A stretch of DNA of 64,000 nucleotides from Hofstenia miamia. Taxonomy: Eukaryota; Xenacoelomorpha; Acoela. The DNA is taken from positions 898,684 through 962,683 of the forward strand of contig SCFE01000005.1 of assembly GCA_004352715.1 (NCBI GenBank), read 5' to 3'. The notes beneath the pieces were generated by a model, which saw nothing but the letters and a program-made list of their open reading frames with translations, ran no database searches and was not told the origin of the DNA. The first letter of the stretch is position 1. Each line of letters starts with the position of its first letter. The translations under genes and the position numbers were made by a program. Below are positions 50,453 through 60,588 of the stretch, in pieces.

Positions 50453-53400
50453 GCANNNNNNNNNNNNNNNNNNNNNNNNNNNNNNNNNNNNNNNNNNNNN
50501 NNNNNNNNNNNNNNNNNNNNNNNNNNNNNNNNNNNNNNNNNNNNNNNNNNNNNNNNNNNNNNNNATATATATATATATATATATATATACCGCACCGATA
50601 CAACTGTTTTTGGGTGATATCGAACCGACTTGCAACATTTTCATACCGCCGAGCCCTAGTAAAAATATCAATGTTTAGTGAATGAGCATGTTGCATATCC
50701 AAATCATTAAGCATGGGTGATAGTATAATTTCACCAATATGGTGATGGTAATGCGTGATGAAATCCAAACAAGAGTAAATATTTATTTAGCTTTTCCTGG
50801 ATTGCAATACAAGCTACTGTGATATGCCCTGTATTGCTATTGGCTGTGTTGAAACGCATATTAAATATTGAATCCCCACATAACCTGATATTTTCTCTAC
50901 ACAGTTTCGATCGGTTCCATGTAGATAGGATGGTATTCCCAACAGATTTGCTTTCCAACTCCCCATTCCTAATACAGCCTAATCTTTCTCCTGATTTATG
51001 CTTGTTTGATAACGTTTCCATTAGCTTGGAATCGCAATGAATTGTAATTTTAATGGGTATTTCCCAAGACGATTTAATATTTTCGGCAACTATAGCATTC
51101 CTTGTCTATGTGAGAAATACGCGAATGCATATAATGGGGTTACCTTGTATATATCATCAGCTAATGCAATAATGATTGCCTTAGTATAAGCGTTTCTGTG
51201 GGTGTAACTTTCAATTGAGTTGCAACTGACAATTTCTGATTGGCTGAGAAATTGGGTAATTTACACTCTGAAAATTTCTAATTCAGAATCCTCATATTCG
51301 AAGTAGGTGGGGAAGGTAACAGGAGATTTTCGATAACTAACGTACTTTAAATTAAAATTAACGCTCAAATGTGATTTGTTTAAAAAATACGGATTAAAAA
51401 TGTTGGGCTATGGCGTTACACCAAGTAGCTCTGAATAACAGGCGGTGAAAGGAAATATTTAAGAAAAAATGTGTAGGAAATGTTTCAGAGTTTTCTATAA
51501 ATGCAGTAAAAATTGCTTACAATTAAATTGTTTGATTAACACTCAAAAAGTTACAAAATTAACTACATTTTGATGAAAAACAAATCTTCTTAGCTACTTG
51601 TGATAATGTGTTTGTTTCCACTTTTCATCTTCTACGAGTTTGTGGATGTAACTTCTACTAAAATTGTTGAACAAACACTGAGAAAGTAATAATCGTTGAT
51701 ATTCTTCATTGGCTGTTGCCAATGATTCAAAAAGTTTTGTAGCAAATTGAAATGCATGGGATGTTGTCAGTACACTCAAATATATTTCATATCACTTTAA
51801 TATATACGTATTTATGGCTTCATGAATGAAATCTGCATTTATAGTTATATCACTGAAACCTTTAAAATCAACAAATTGAAATTTTGCTCAATAAATCCAG
51901 CAGCATACGCAATAGAATTACCTAGCCAATTGTTGTTGAAATTGTTAATAGTTCTGTCTTTGATAAACTAGTTTCTTTTTCACAAAATTTGCAATCCGCC
52001 TCGCGAGTAGCAATCAATTTGAAGCACCACATATTTCAATAATTGCACAGTATTATTCCTAAATGTATTTATAACAGACATAGTAATTGAAGACTGTCGG
52101 TTATTAATTCCAAATTTATGCTCAAGCAATGTAAACCACTGTTTTGGTGAATCTATGGATTTTGACATTTGCGTTTTTTATTAAATCCAGGAAGGTGTTT
52201 AGAGTACTTCTTGTTAACATGGGAATTATTGGACTGAGCCAAAAATATTTGTACGCCCCTTTACAATGTAGAAGTGATATTCACACACTGCTCATAGATA
52301 AGTTCTCCTGTCGGATTACGCACGAGAACCAATTAACATAAGTCTTGGATCTCCACATAAACATTTGATCTTAAAGCTGGTTACTGTTTGTACCCTTTTT
52401 CAGATGCTTATTAAAGGAATATCTAATAATATGATTACTTGAAAAATCTCTGACGTACACTTCATCTATAATAGAAGAAACATACGTTTTTTTACCCAGT
52501 CAAAATAGGAAAATGGTATTTGCGCAAAATTGAAAGAAAGAATAATTTAACTGAATAACTCCAATACTCAGGCTTCTCCAGTGGGGTTCAGATCCGTGGA
52601 GTCCCATTTGATCCCAATAATCCCCGTAGGATGTTGTAGGGTGGAGATGAAGATTCGCCCCATCGGTTTCATGGGGATTTCTGAGGTTAGTACTGAAACT
52701 CTAGATCAAAGGTGTTATTATTGCTTCCGAATCCCATTATTAGTAATCGTAGTCAACGCAATCCACTTCAAAAATCATGCCATAACTATTGCTATTATTA
52801 TTGGTCCTCCCTCTCAGAAATACTTTCTTTGCATCAAACTGCATTAGTAAAAAAATATTTTTCAAAACTGATTTCCTAAATGAACAATCACATTGATTTG
52901 TTATATTAGAAGAGTATTATTTCTCTAAATTATATGAAGTCTAATAAATTTGGCGAATGATAAGTAAGCAAAAATAGTTAGCATAAATATGTACATACAA
53001 ATGATTTTTATCGTGGGCGTCCGCTGCCCCCCCCATGGAGTTCCCCGCGGTAGAGTAGAAATAAACATTCTGACCCATGGTCAAGCCTGCCTGTACTTCT
53101 TTTCTATTGTGCATGTGATACAAACTAAATAGCTAATTTTTTTTATTGATGATGAGGAACAAAAAACATAGAGATAAGGACTTCTAATAAAAAAAGTTTT
53201 TTGATAGTACCTAATGTTACTAAACATATATGTAACATATATGTAAGATGTAACCAATGGTTAACTTTTAATCGAAAGCAGTTTCATTATCAGAAATGCA
53301 ATGCATTTTTGTAATATTCAAACAGCTGATTCTCTAACTGGTTCATACATATTCTAACCGAAATATACTCAATTGCTTCACAATCAAGACATAAATGAAA

Positions 53401-56400
53401 CTAAATTGCATTGCATTGGTTTTTTATGGAGCCTTATATACCAACCCTTCAGTGTGTTTTGTGCAACAAACCAATTTTTTACAATATTGTGACAATTAAA
53501 GGTTACTCTGTGCAGTGAAATATTGCATCTCGGTCTGGTAACAACGAAAATAATTTCGTAATCAGAGAACTCTGAGCAACTATCTATGATCCTTCAGCTG
53601 GGGGTAACGCCATCCCCATAACTTCTCGCGATTGCAGTGCTTAAATCAACTGATTCAATAAACCATCAAACATGAAGATGACCATTTTTCTTAATTTGAT
53701 AGTTGTTTTTGTTTTGATATTGATTCTCTTTCATTGTAATTGTTAAATTTTTGTACAGTTGATTTCATATTTTAAATTTTGTAAACTAATTTTTACATAT
53801 ATTTTTAATCATTGCAAATTGCACAAACTATAGTTTGCTTTGATGCTTTAAAATTTCACTTAATTATCTGTAATATTTATAGTGTAGCACGTGATTTAGT
53901 TAAGCTATGGGGCGTAATATAGGCCATGAGGTAGCATGAATTTAAGACTTCATCAGTTTTTAAAAAGTTTCCAATAAAATTAATACGAATAACAATAATT
54001 ATGAGCATACAAGTATATCGGACGGCTTCATTCGGGGAATTAGCGTTATTGACTTCACGACGGCCTGAATCAACAAATTGTACGTCACTGAAGTAGTTAC
54101 TACTTGAATTACTGCACCATTCTTCTTTTACAACATAATACGGTTCTGGTTGAGGTGTCACAGATATATAGACGAAAGGGCATAGGCTGATTGTAAGTCT
54201 AAATTGCAGAAATAGTATTTTGTATATACGAATTATATTTGAAGTGTATAATATGGAATAATCAATATTAATCGTGATAGATTTACCTAATCCAATAAAA
54301 ATTGCAAAGAGCACATGAAATAAATTGACATATTCGGATATTTTAGTAAAAGACATGCTAAATTTTAAAATTCTAACCCGATTAAAATATAGGGTAAGCG
54401 GCGGTAACCACAAATCGGAATTGAATCTGTGATAAAGCTGAACAAGAACTTTGCTCCCCAACCAAGGCCAGCAAATGCTCTATAGGTGTTTACCTAAAAA
54501 CTATATTTGTAATTTTTTAGGCATTTAATTTTCTAAAAGAATGCCTTATTTTTAGTTCATATTTGAAATGAAATTTTATAAATTATGCTTTCAAATCAAT
54601 TAAAATATAAATACAACTTTGATCAGGTTCGTGTGGGGTGAAGTTGTGTTAAGTCCTATTGTCCTAAAATACCTCACCTCAAATACAAAAACATTAATAC
54701 AGACAAGGTTCAATAAAGAAGTTTAATCTGATTAAACAAGAAATCTTTTTATGAAATAATTTTCTTCTTGAGATATCGAAATATTTTAAATATAAGTTCA
54801 TATTCAATCTGCAATGCTGACATCTGGCAGTATGGCCGACTTTATTAAGTGGGTCTAAGGTTCATCAAATTTTACACAAATGCATTTTATATTTTCATTG
54901 AATTTTAATCTTAGATAGAATTGGTCCAAAAAATTAGATCCAATAAACCTTAGGGCTGACCCATTTAAAATAATGCCAATGCAGTATCTTTTAGGTCAAT
55001 TTTAAGATTCTTGCTAGGTCACAGTTATTTGTGTTAGAAACTTATAAAATCTACTCTCTGAAACGCGGGTGGTACGGATTTCGATTACCTTAGAAGGTCA
55101 CAACTTTTAAGTGCTTAATCATTTTCTGAAAACATTATCCCAGATTTTACAAATGTCCCATGTCTTTATGCTATGTTAACCCTATATATTATTGGCTGAA
55201 TTTTTACGGAAAATTTTCATGAATTGCAATTTAGTTGTTTTCAATTTTCTAAAACAATTGTGTCAATATCTTTGCCAAAAAACTTCTATGGACATTTTGT
55301 CAGAATGTAGCACTAAATTATTCATATAGCAAACATTTTTTGTTTCACATTTAGCTCATTTTACACGTTTTTTATTATAGGAAAGTAGGTGAAGGAGCTA
55401 GTTCTAAAAGTTTCTTAAATTTAGTAAAGATTTTGGTGTTTTTAGTTCCAAAAGTTTCTTATTCAGTTTTTAATTATTTTGATAAAAATTTTCATCCAAT
55501 GAGTTTCTTCATTTTTCGAGATTCTACATGTAGGTTTTTTATGAACTGGTTTCTTATAAAAAAGCGTGTATTCCCAATGATGCCTATTTATTGAAATAAT
55601 TGGTATTAAAGAATATCAAACAATAAATGTTCAAATCAAGAACATCATTATAAACAGTGATGCAAACATCACTACAAATCAAATTTCATGAAACATGCAA
55701 GCATTATGAAAGCAATAGGCTGTTTCATTTTATTATTTATCAAGAATAAATGACACTTGTGACAAGTTTATCATACGTTTGCACACGTGTCATATTTTGT
55801 TTCACTAAATTTTTATTTGTAAATAAATGTTCGTAAAAAGAAGTTTGTACAAGAGCCGCTACAAGTATCAAGATCTATTGTAGTAGCTCTTTGCTACATC
55901 TTTTTAATTAGTCAATATTAGGAAGGAAATAACATAGTATTCTACAGAAAACAGTTTTTCATCAATAATCTAAGCAATCATGCAAAACCGATTCAGTTTT
56001 TGTTGAAGCATTTTGAATACATACAATTATTAAAAATTAATGGACATGAGAAAGAGTTTTTTCGAAAAAACTGAATTTTGAAAATGCACTTTGTGGTTGC
56101 TAAAAAATACTCTTGATAGTTTTCTTATTGTTTTCTTTTTTGTTAACCATGTAATTTTATGTGTAAAAATATAAAGCAGTAGGCGACATTCATAGAACCA
56201 TGTAGTAATCAATTTCTGTTTAATCAGAATCATGTGGTTTATGAAGTTGATACTTTAAGTATCTTTGAAATTCAAGTAACATATTTGCAATGTTAGCTTT
56301 GCCATGATGTATGAGAAGCAAACATAATAAATTGTGCATAAGTCTTGAAACATATATATATATATATAGCTGTGGAAAAGTTTGGAATAATTGTTGAAAT

Positions 56401-59400
56401 GACCGCTATAAGCTAACTGTCAACATTGGTTTGACGTTTTGTTACTCAAACAAGTACTGAGAAATCAAGATTATCCGACAAAGAACTGATAGATATTTTT
56501 TCACAATTGTCATGCTACTTCACGATGCAGAATATTTTTGTACTATAAGATTTACAATCGAAGGATAAAGATGTTTTTTAATAAAGTATTCCAAACTTTT
56601 GCACAGCACTGTATATATAGGCCTATGTATATCTACTATATCCATGTATAATTTATAAATTATATTTTATTGCTTAGGCTGTCATAAAAAATAGCCAACT
56701 TTGACAAGTGTAAGCACAAGACTTGGTGTTTAAATGAAATAATTTGTTACTCGAGCAAACCCAAATAATAATGTTTCCTGTTACACAAATGCATGCGTGC
56801 TGATAAAATATTTTGAATTACTCGTGTACAATTTCATAACAAGAACACTTCAAATTCTAATCTAATCGTTTGCTTAAATTTTGTGATCCGTTGTTTCAAA
56901 TTTTTCAATATTTTGTTTTGATGTACAGTCAAATCTAATAACTACTTAAAAGCCATGCTTATCTTAATAAACAATGATTCAAATTAAAATCACTTCAAGT
57001 TTTTCACAAGCATGTGATGCTTAGTTTATGAGTGACAATTCAAATGCCGATTTGAATTATTGACGCATATATATTTAGTTTCAAAACGACAACATTAATA
57101 TTGACAATGTTGCAATATCATATTTTTTAATAGTTCGAATACACTACTATAACACTAACTGGACTGTAACAAATGAATAACAGCAACTTTTGGCCAATTT
57201 CACTCAGTCATTTATTAATTCCGCTCTTCAATTCACTAATAAAAGAACAGAATTAATAAATGATTGAGTGAAATCGGCCAAATGTTGCAGCAAAATGATA
57301 ATTTACTCCAGTCCAGTTAGTGTTATAAAAGTTCATGGGTAAGCATACCAAAATCGTATATTTAAGGATATGTATAATATCAAAAGAGTGCTTGAAGGGT
57401 AAAAAAACTGAATATATCTGAATCGCTAATTGAGGGTGTGCTTAAATAATTCTATTTAACCTTAGCTGCCAACCTATATTCATTTAAAAACATAATTATT
57501 TTTTGATATTTTGCTCATTCATTCTGTAAAAGGTCAATCTGTTAGTGTAAATGCGATAGATCATTTTCAACAAATGTAATTATTTGAATAACGATGAATA
57601 ATTTTTCAACGAAACCATCCAGAGTAAACTAGAGATAAGCAAGGAGAACACAACAATTTCAATCATAAGACAGCTAATTTCATCTAGGCTATGCAGAAAG
57701 AACTGTTTTTTGCATTTTGAAGCAATTTTAAGAATAGCGATTTAAGATTTCAAGTCTCACGATCGAATTACATCACGGTATTTAATAAATGTTTGAATAC
57801 ATACTTTATAAAAGAGTGACATTATAAACAATCGAATAGTTTGATCAATTACGATAAATGGGTTATTCACATAATTAGAAACAATTATGCAAACAGACGG
57901 AGTCTATAAGATTCTTGATAAATTAAACAAATAATTACTTCTGCTAGGTTATTAAAAATACAAATTAGTTTTCCATTATGAGACAAAATTAACTGAGTAA
58001 AGATTTGAGATATTTTTCCTCCACAAAACTTTATGCATCTCAACAAACAATGTCAATGTATATCACGTAATGATTCGATGCAGTGATGAGAGCTTAAAAT
58101 ACCCATTTCATTTGCACATTAATTTTCAATGGATTCAAAAAAATTTAGTCATTTTAGCAATTTAAGTTACCAATTTAGCTCCTCTCCGTCTCATTGGGGT
58201 TTCGCAATTCTCATCTTCAATTTACTCTTTCTAACTCTAGCTCTTTACCTCCCCGTTCAGACTTCAAATTTTGATTTTTTGGTCTAAAAATAAATATATT
58301 TTAATCAGCAATTTTTTAAAATGTCTAATGCCTTCCGAAAAATATTTAAACATAACACATGAACTAATGAAGATATTTAATATTTGAAAACACTATAAGA
58401 TAGAAAATTGCCTCTTTTCTTTCTCAATTTTAATTTGCGACCTCTGACTTTTCGCACAGAGTGGCCTGGCCGGAACTGAAACAGTTTGTCTTCAGAAAAT
58501 AAAATATTTCAGGGTAGTTGTTGTTTCGATGGGCATTGGACCGCCTCATTAGCTGAGGACTAGGTATGAAAAGAATTGAAATATTTTTACAAAAATCAAC
58601 TGTCTCATTGAATAAATTGTGATTTGTATATACTTCAGGCACAAGAATAAATTTAACACAAATCCTCATCATTGCAAGAGCAATCCCCCCCCAAAGATGT
58701 TTCCATATAAAAAACTTTCAATATTTCTTAACAGGCTCGGATAAGATTGTTCAAAAATGCGGACAAACTGATTTGTTACGCAAAAGTGCACTTGTATGCA
58801 ACTAGGGTTAAAATGCACTTGTAAATTAATAATTAACACTGTAATAGGCACTTTAGGGGTTATTTTTGAAACATTTTGAGAGTTTATGGAGCATTATTTC
58901 CCTAATTGCACACTTAACTTTATTGAAATTGCTCCTGATGCCTTTGCTTAATAACAGCACTGATGTGATTTTTAGTAAAAATGTCATTTTTAGAATAGGT
59001 ATATATACACATGCAAATATTTTTTGTTTTTTAATATTCCACAATTGACATAATATCGCGCCCATAAGGCCTTGATATAAATAATAACAGTCATCTACAC
59101 ATAGTCAATTGATTTACTACATACAATTCTGCAATTTTTGACGACACAGTAACCACAGAGCAGCTTTAAACTGTTCCAAGGTATTGCATGCATGTAGCGG
59201 GGATTTATCCATAAAGCGCGATGTTGGGTACAGGACACCTGGCAGTGACAAAGTGGGATAACGCGTCTGTCTGGTAGACCTAACCTCGGGTCTAAATACA
59301 CGTAATGAGTATGGGGCCAGGTAATTCCAAAGTTTATATCCGATGCAGGCCAAAGCAAAGTTGCGCATAGTTCGTAGCATTACTAGATCCAAATCTGCAT

Positions 59401-60278
59401 ATTCAGCGAGTGAGACTGGATGGCAATAATGAAGACCCAATATGATCCTGATTGCACGTCGTTGAAGTTTTTCCAGTTTTTCTTCTAGACTTTTTGGCAG
59501 GGCAGTCCAGACTGGACTAGCGTATTCAAAATAAGGTCTTACAAATTTAATGTAAAGTAACCACAAGATATTTCTATCAGACACATAGTAGCTCACCCGT
59601 CGCAGTAAAAATAGCTGTTTTGCTACATTTCGGCAAATCAAGGAAACATTGGCGTCGAACTTCATGTCAGCAGAAATAATAAATCCCAAGTGTTTGTGAT
59701 GATCGATAAATTCAATTGGCACAGAATCAAAAAAAGCTCTTTCACAGGTGCATTAGCTAGTTCGGAGAAAAATAAGGCTGTTTTCTTTGATGCGTGGAAA
59801 GTCATTCCCCATGTCACTGCCCAATCCTTGACCATATCGANNNNNNNNNNNNNNNNNCAGTGGACCACCAGCTAACCACTGGTGGTCCACTGGTGCACGG
59901 GTGGCCAAACCCCACCTGGTGGCCCACTGTATCTGCCACTGGTGGTCCACCAGTATTTGGCTACGTGGGTCATACAGTCTACATTAGAACGATATAAGCA
60001 TCCGCAGCAATATATAAATGCATTCAACGATATTACCTGAATGAGGAAAATACATTTCAATTTTATGTCATTTGTAATGAAAAATTCAATATGTACGCAG
60101 AAAACGGTACTTAAATTTGAAAATTTACCTGATTTGAAGCTAAATTTAGGTAATGTAACAACACGGGCAATTGGATGGTATTTAGATATGTCACTAGAAA
60201 TCCTTGGAGGAGGAAAATTAGGTAAAAGATACTGGTGCCTCTCAGCCTTCGGAAAATTGTGTTAATAAACGATTTCAT
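40169..60278 (-). CDS. BT1-type (folate/biopterin transporter family) 12-helix membrane transporter, six-exon gene
   Basis: The exons on the minus strand are 60278-60129, 54493-54378, 54198-54011, 44318-44126, 43361-42785 and 40618-40169. All junctions are GT...AG, the phases agree at each of the five introns, and the total is 1674 nt: 557 residues plus stop, within the usual BT1 length. Helix 1 is in exon 1. The loop G-x-G-W-G-A-K-F-L-F-S-F-I-T-D-S-I-P-I followed by C-G-Y-R-R-x-P-Y is in exon 2. An acidic helix F-T-D-C-V-I-D-G-L lies in exon 4, and E-Y-A-P-T-G-L-E-S-F-A-Y-A-L in exon 6. These are the conserved points of the BT1 family (Pfam PF03092), a branch of the major facilitator superfamily. 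Known members carry folate, biopterin or related compounds across membranes; the substrate here is unknown. The introns are stuffed with transposons. The ATG at 60278 is the first in frame before the hydrophobic helix. Confidence 0.85.
41516..41576 (+). repeat. Possible tRNA-derived SINE head
   Basis: TAGTGCTAGTGGATAGGG resembles an internal A box and GGTTTCAGTCCC, about 50 bp on, resembles a B box. The spacing fits a tRNA-derived polymerase III promoter, but the cloverleaf stems do not pair well, so a functional tRNA is unlikely. It lies in the last intron of the transporter gene. Confidence 0.3.
42785..43361 (-). CDS. Transporter exon 5 (residues 216-408)
   Basis: Largest exon, about 577 nt, ending GCTCAG before GTAAAA (phase 0). 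It holds a helix ending at an acidic N-E-L-D-Y, then a central cytosolic loop of about 60 residues with R-E-K-R-R-K, where the two six-helix halves of such transporters are normally joined. Three further helices follow. The start is taken at the second of two nearby AGs because the first gives a stop. Confidence 0.8.
43716..43760. repeat. (TA)n microsatellite in transporter intron 4 region
   Basis: About 44 bp of uninterrupted TA between exons 4 and 5. Confidence 0.95.
44126..44318 (-). CDS. Transporter exon 4 (residues 152-216)
   Basis: Acceptor AATACAG before TACCTAAAC; donor AAC|GTAATA in phase 2. It encodes a helix L-V-V-L-M-L-A-T-M-G-V-A and then F-T-D-C-V-I-D-G-L-V, the paired-aspartate motif typical of BT1 proteins. 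An amphipathic stretch follows with R-G-R-L-I-T-Q-T and the start of the next helix. The acceptor is not rich in pyrimidines; an alternative at about 44371 is out of phase with exon 3. Confidence 0.75.
44558..44581. repeat. Short (TTATC)n tandem repeat
   Basis: Four to five units of TTATC in the large intron 3 of the transporter gene. On the minus strand it is GATAA, the core GATA-factor word repeated, though slippage is a simpler explanation. Confidence 0.7.
45451..45661 (+). CDS. Possible tetraspanin-like terminal exon inside the transporter's third intron
   Basis: A good acceptor (CAGTCTCTTCTTAG) is followed by 70 codons to TGA. The product starts with D-A-C-C and further cysteines, runs through a polar region, then N-E-N-Y-V-E-I-L-A-S-I-V and a hydrophobic helix A-I-I-H-C-A-P-L-F-A-C-I-L, ending in a short basic tail. 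This is how the large loop, fourth helix and tail of tetraspanins look, with the CC pair but without a clear G-C before the helix. The phase would need a donor in phase 2, and no earlier exons were recognised. It would be a gene nested in, and antisense to, the BT1-type transporter. Confidence 0.35.
45662..47344. other. Intron sequence with a CGGTA-rich patch
   Basis: Inside transporter intron 3. At about 46340-46420 the word CGGTA/TACCG recurs several times, as in the ends of some hAT-type elements; a similar patch lies at 50580-50660. No other feature was recognised. Confidence 0.35.
47700..48658 (-). mobile_element. Mariner/IS630-family transposon inserted in the Penelope element
   Basis: Terminal inverted repeats at 47702-47731 and 48625-48654 match at 26 of 30 positions by eye (outer CAGGGT, inner TCCGTGATTT). 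TA dinucleotides flank both ends. The minus strand carries transposase pieces in different frames. They are a helix-turn-helix part (about 48433-48315, T-P-P-F-D-K-T-I), a central part with Y-L-A-M-L-P-T-F-F-E-P-E-L and F-F-Q-Q-D-A-A-T-P-H (second catalytic Asp, about 48300-48117), and a C-terminus ending D-G-G-H-I-E (48118-47816). The sequence between helix-turn-helix and centre is missing, and frameshifts are present. At 959 bp it is an internally deleted, dead copy. Confidence 0.9.
48661..49916 (+). pseudogene. Penelope-like reverse transcriptase, broken
   Basis: Conserved blocks appear in correct order from about 48664 (F-D-K-G-N) to 49400 (R-Y-V-D-N-V-F-A-I-F). The thumb region then follows (49409-49636 and 49647-49916, with L-L-D-V-C-V-H, G-L-Y-I-P-Y-H-S-N-C and F-N-R-A-K). 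Interruptions are seen near 48726, 48930, 49045, 49390 and 49637. Replacement of the second aspartate by asparagine in the Y-x-D-D box would abolish polymerase activity even without the stops. Confidence 0.85.
49990..50190 (+). pseudogene. GIY-YIG endonuclease domain of the Penelope-like element, broken
   Basis: The plus strand reads V-Y-N-Y-K-C-D-D-C-E-K, then a TAA stop where a residue is expected, then Y-V-G and, in a shifted frame, G-E-T-K-R-H-L-V-T-R and a histidine-rich end. The C-x-x-C insertion inside the GIY-YIG core is typical of Penelope-like elements. It is inactive because of the stop and the frameshift. Confidence 0.8.
50418..50592. other. (TA)n microsatellite with 109-N gap
   Basis: TA runs flank the N block (50456-50564). 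The motif TATATACCGCA occurs on both sides, so the two contig ends probably overlap and the gap may be artificial. Confidence 0.85.
50585..50665 (-). mobile_element. Possible end of an hAT-type element
   Basis: Read on the minus strand the segment starts TAGGGCTCGGCGGTATG, resembling the TAGGG/CAGGG-type ends of hAT transposons, and runs into the TA tract and gap. The partner end was not identified. Confidence 0.3.
51594..52168 (-). pseudogene. Unidentified coding-like segments in transporter intron 3
   Basis: Minus-strand frames at 52168-51980, about 52020-51930 (with a C-x-x-C) and 51779-51594 read like protein but shift frame and contain stops. They may be parts of one decayed transposon gene or exons of an unknown gene. 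No family was recognised. Confidence 0.25.
52169..54010. other. Transporter intron 3, proximal part
   Basis: A patch of higher GC at 52570-52700 and a C-run at 53030 were noted. No gene or repeat could be supported. Confidence 0.35.
54011..54198 (-). CDS. Transporter exon 3 (residues 89-152)
   Basis: Begins after CAATTTAG, 179 bp from exon 2, and ends ACT-T before the donor GTATGC (phase 1). It encodes the third helix (L-T-I-S-L-C-P-F-V), then a polar loop of about 45 residues rich in S, N, P and E, with a possible glycosylation site (N-S-S). Such a long loop is unusual for compact members of the family. Confidence 0.75.
54378..54493 (-). CDS. Transporter exon 2 (residues 51-89)
   Basis: Acceptor AGTTTTTAG before GTAAACACC; donor GG|GTTAGA in phase 2. 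It carries the strongest family signature: W-G-A-K-F, then T-D-S-I-P-I and G-Y-R-R-x-P-Y, the cytosolic loop between helices 2 and 3 that contains the superfamily's conserved D and R-R. A longer minus-strand frame over the same bases is a different frame and not the gene. Confidence 0.85.
56369..56611. mobile_element. Tc1-like MITE
   Basis: Left CTGTGGAAAAGTTTGGAATA and right TATTCCAAACTTTTGCACAG form an inverted pair. The right end continues to CACTG followed by TA. The outermost left bases merge into a (TA)n run. At about 243 bp with no coding content, it is a small non-autonomous Tc1/mariner-type element in transporter intron 1. Confidence 0.7.
57150..57325. mobile_element. Nearly palindromic MITE with TA target duplication
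   Basis: TAACACTAACTGGACTG at the left is matched by its reverse complement at the right, and the inverted similarity runs about 80 bp inward from both ends, leaving a small loop. TA flanks both ends. Total about 176 bp, no coding content. As RNA it would fold into one long hairpin within intron 1 of the transporter gene. Confidence 0.85.
58350..58770 (-). repeat. Dispersed transposon-like repeat with minus-strand coding remnants
   Basis: Related fragments occur near 19150-19265 and 23515-23570. Minus-strand frames at 58672-58430 and 58851-58669 contain an F-E-Q-S-Y-P-S-L-L-R-N-I-E-S block also encoded at 23.5 kb. The family is unidentified; repetition plus shared protein sequence points to a decayed transposon. 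Confidence 0.5.
59117..59870 (-). mobile_element. LINE reverse-transcriptase C-terminal region (jockey/CR1-like)
   Basis: The minus strand encodes K-T-A-L-F-F, then, after a one-base shift at a T-run near 59735, H-L-G-F-I-I-S-A-D-M-K-F. After that come R-P-Y-F-E-Y-A-S-P-V-W, L-E-K-L-Q-R-R-A-I-R-I-I and a 200-residue tail to the stop at 59117. These are the regions after the catalytic palm in jockey/CR1-type elements. The 5' side ends at a 17-N gap (59841-59857). It lies in transporter intron 1, in the same orientation as the gene. The longest frame is open for 201 codons, making this one of the younger insertions. Confidence 0.88.
59858..59955. repeat. GC-rich minisatellite with inverted units
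   Basis: CCACTGGTGGTCCAC and its complement-like form GTGGACCACCAG recur about five times in varied form within 100 bp, in sharp contrast with the AT-rich surroundings. It adjoins a 17-N gap. Confidence 0.8.
60129..60278 (-). CDS. Transporter exon 1 (residues 1-50)
   Basis: The ATG at 60278 opens 50 codons ending CAG before the donor GTAAAT, in phase 0. It encodes a short basic N-terminus (about 15 residues with R-R-L-R) facing the cytosol, then the first membrane helix containing L-L-Q-G-F and ending near L-P-V-L-L. An upstream untranslated exon is possible but was not seen. The plus-strand open frame over the same bases is a shadow. Confidence 0.75.
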
Positions 60279-60588
60279 TTGGATTCAACAATTACCAAGA
60301 TAATCTATCAGTAAGTGCTTGAAAATTTGTAAAGCAAATAATCTGCATATTGACATAGATATTGGTAATATTGCTACAGTGCAATTTCATTTATCAGTTT
60401 CAACTTTTTACAATTGTTCATTACAGGAGATTTTGCCACTAAATTTTGTATCCCTCTAGTGGCGAGTGTTAAGACATCATTCATTCGCAATTATTATTAT
60501 TATTGAATTTATGAAAATCGAAAATTATGTAATTGCTACATTTATCCAAAATATCGTAATGAAACACTTGTTTCTTAACCTTAAACAG
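60279..60588 (-). promoter_or_regulatory. Region upstream of the transporter start codon
   Basis: The promoter or 5' untranslated region of the BT1-type gene should lie here or farther right. No TATA or initiator element stands out from the AT-rich background. Confidence 0.25.

Noticed and set aside
53877-54461. A 194-codon minus-strand open frame taken as one gene
   Set aside because: It joins two real exons (2 and 3) through their 179-bp intron; exon 2 is read in another frame, where the BT1 signature appears. The single long frame is an accident.
60041-60265. Plus-strand 74-codon open frame
   Set aside because: It is the antisense shadow of transporter exon 1, which has an ATG, a hydrophobic helix and a donor on the minus strand.
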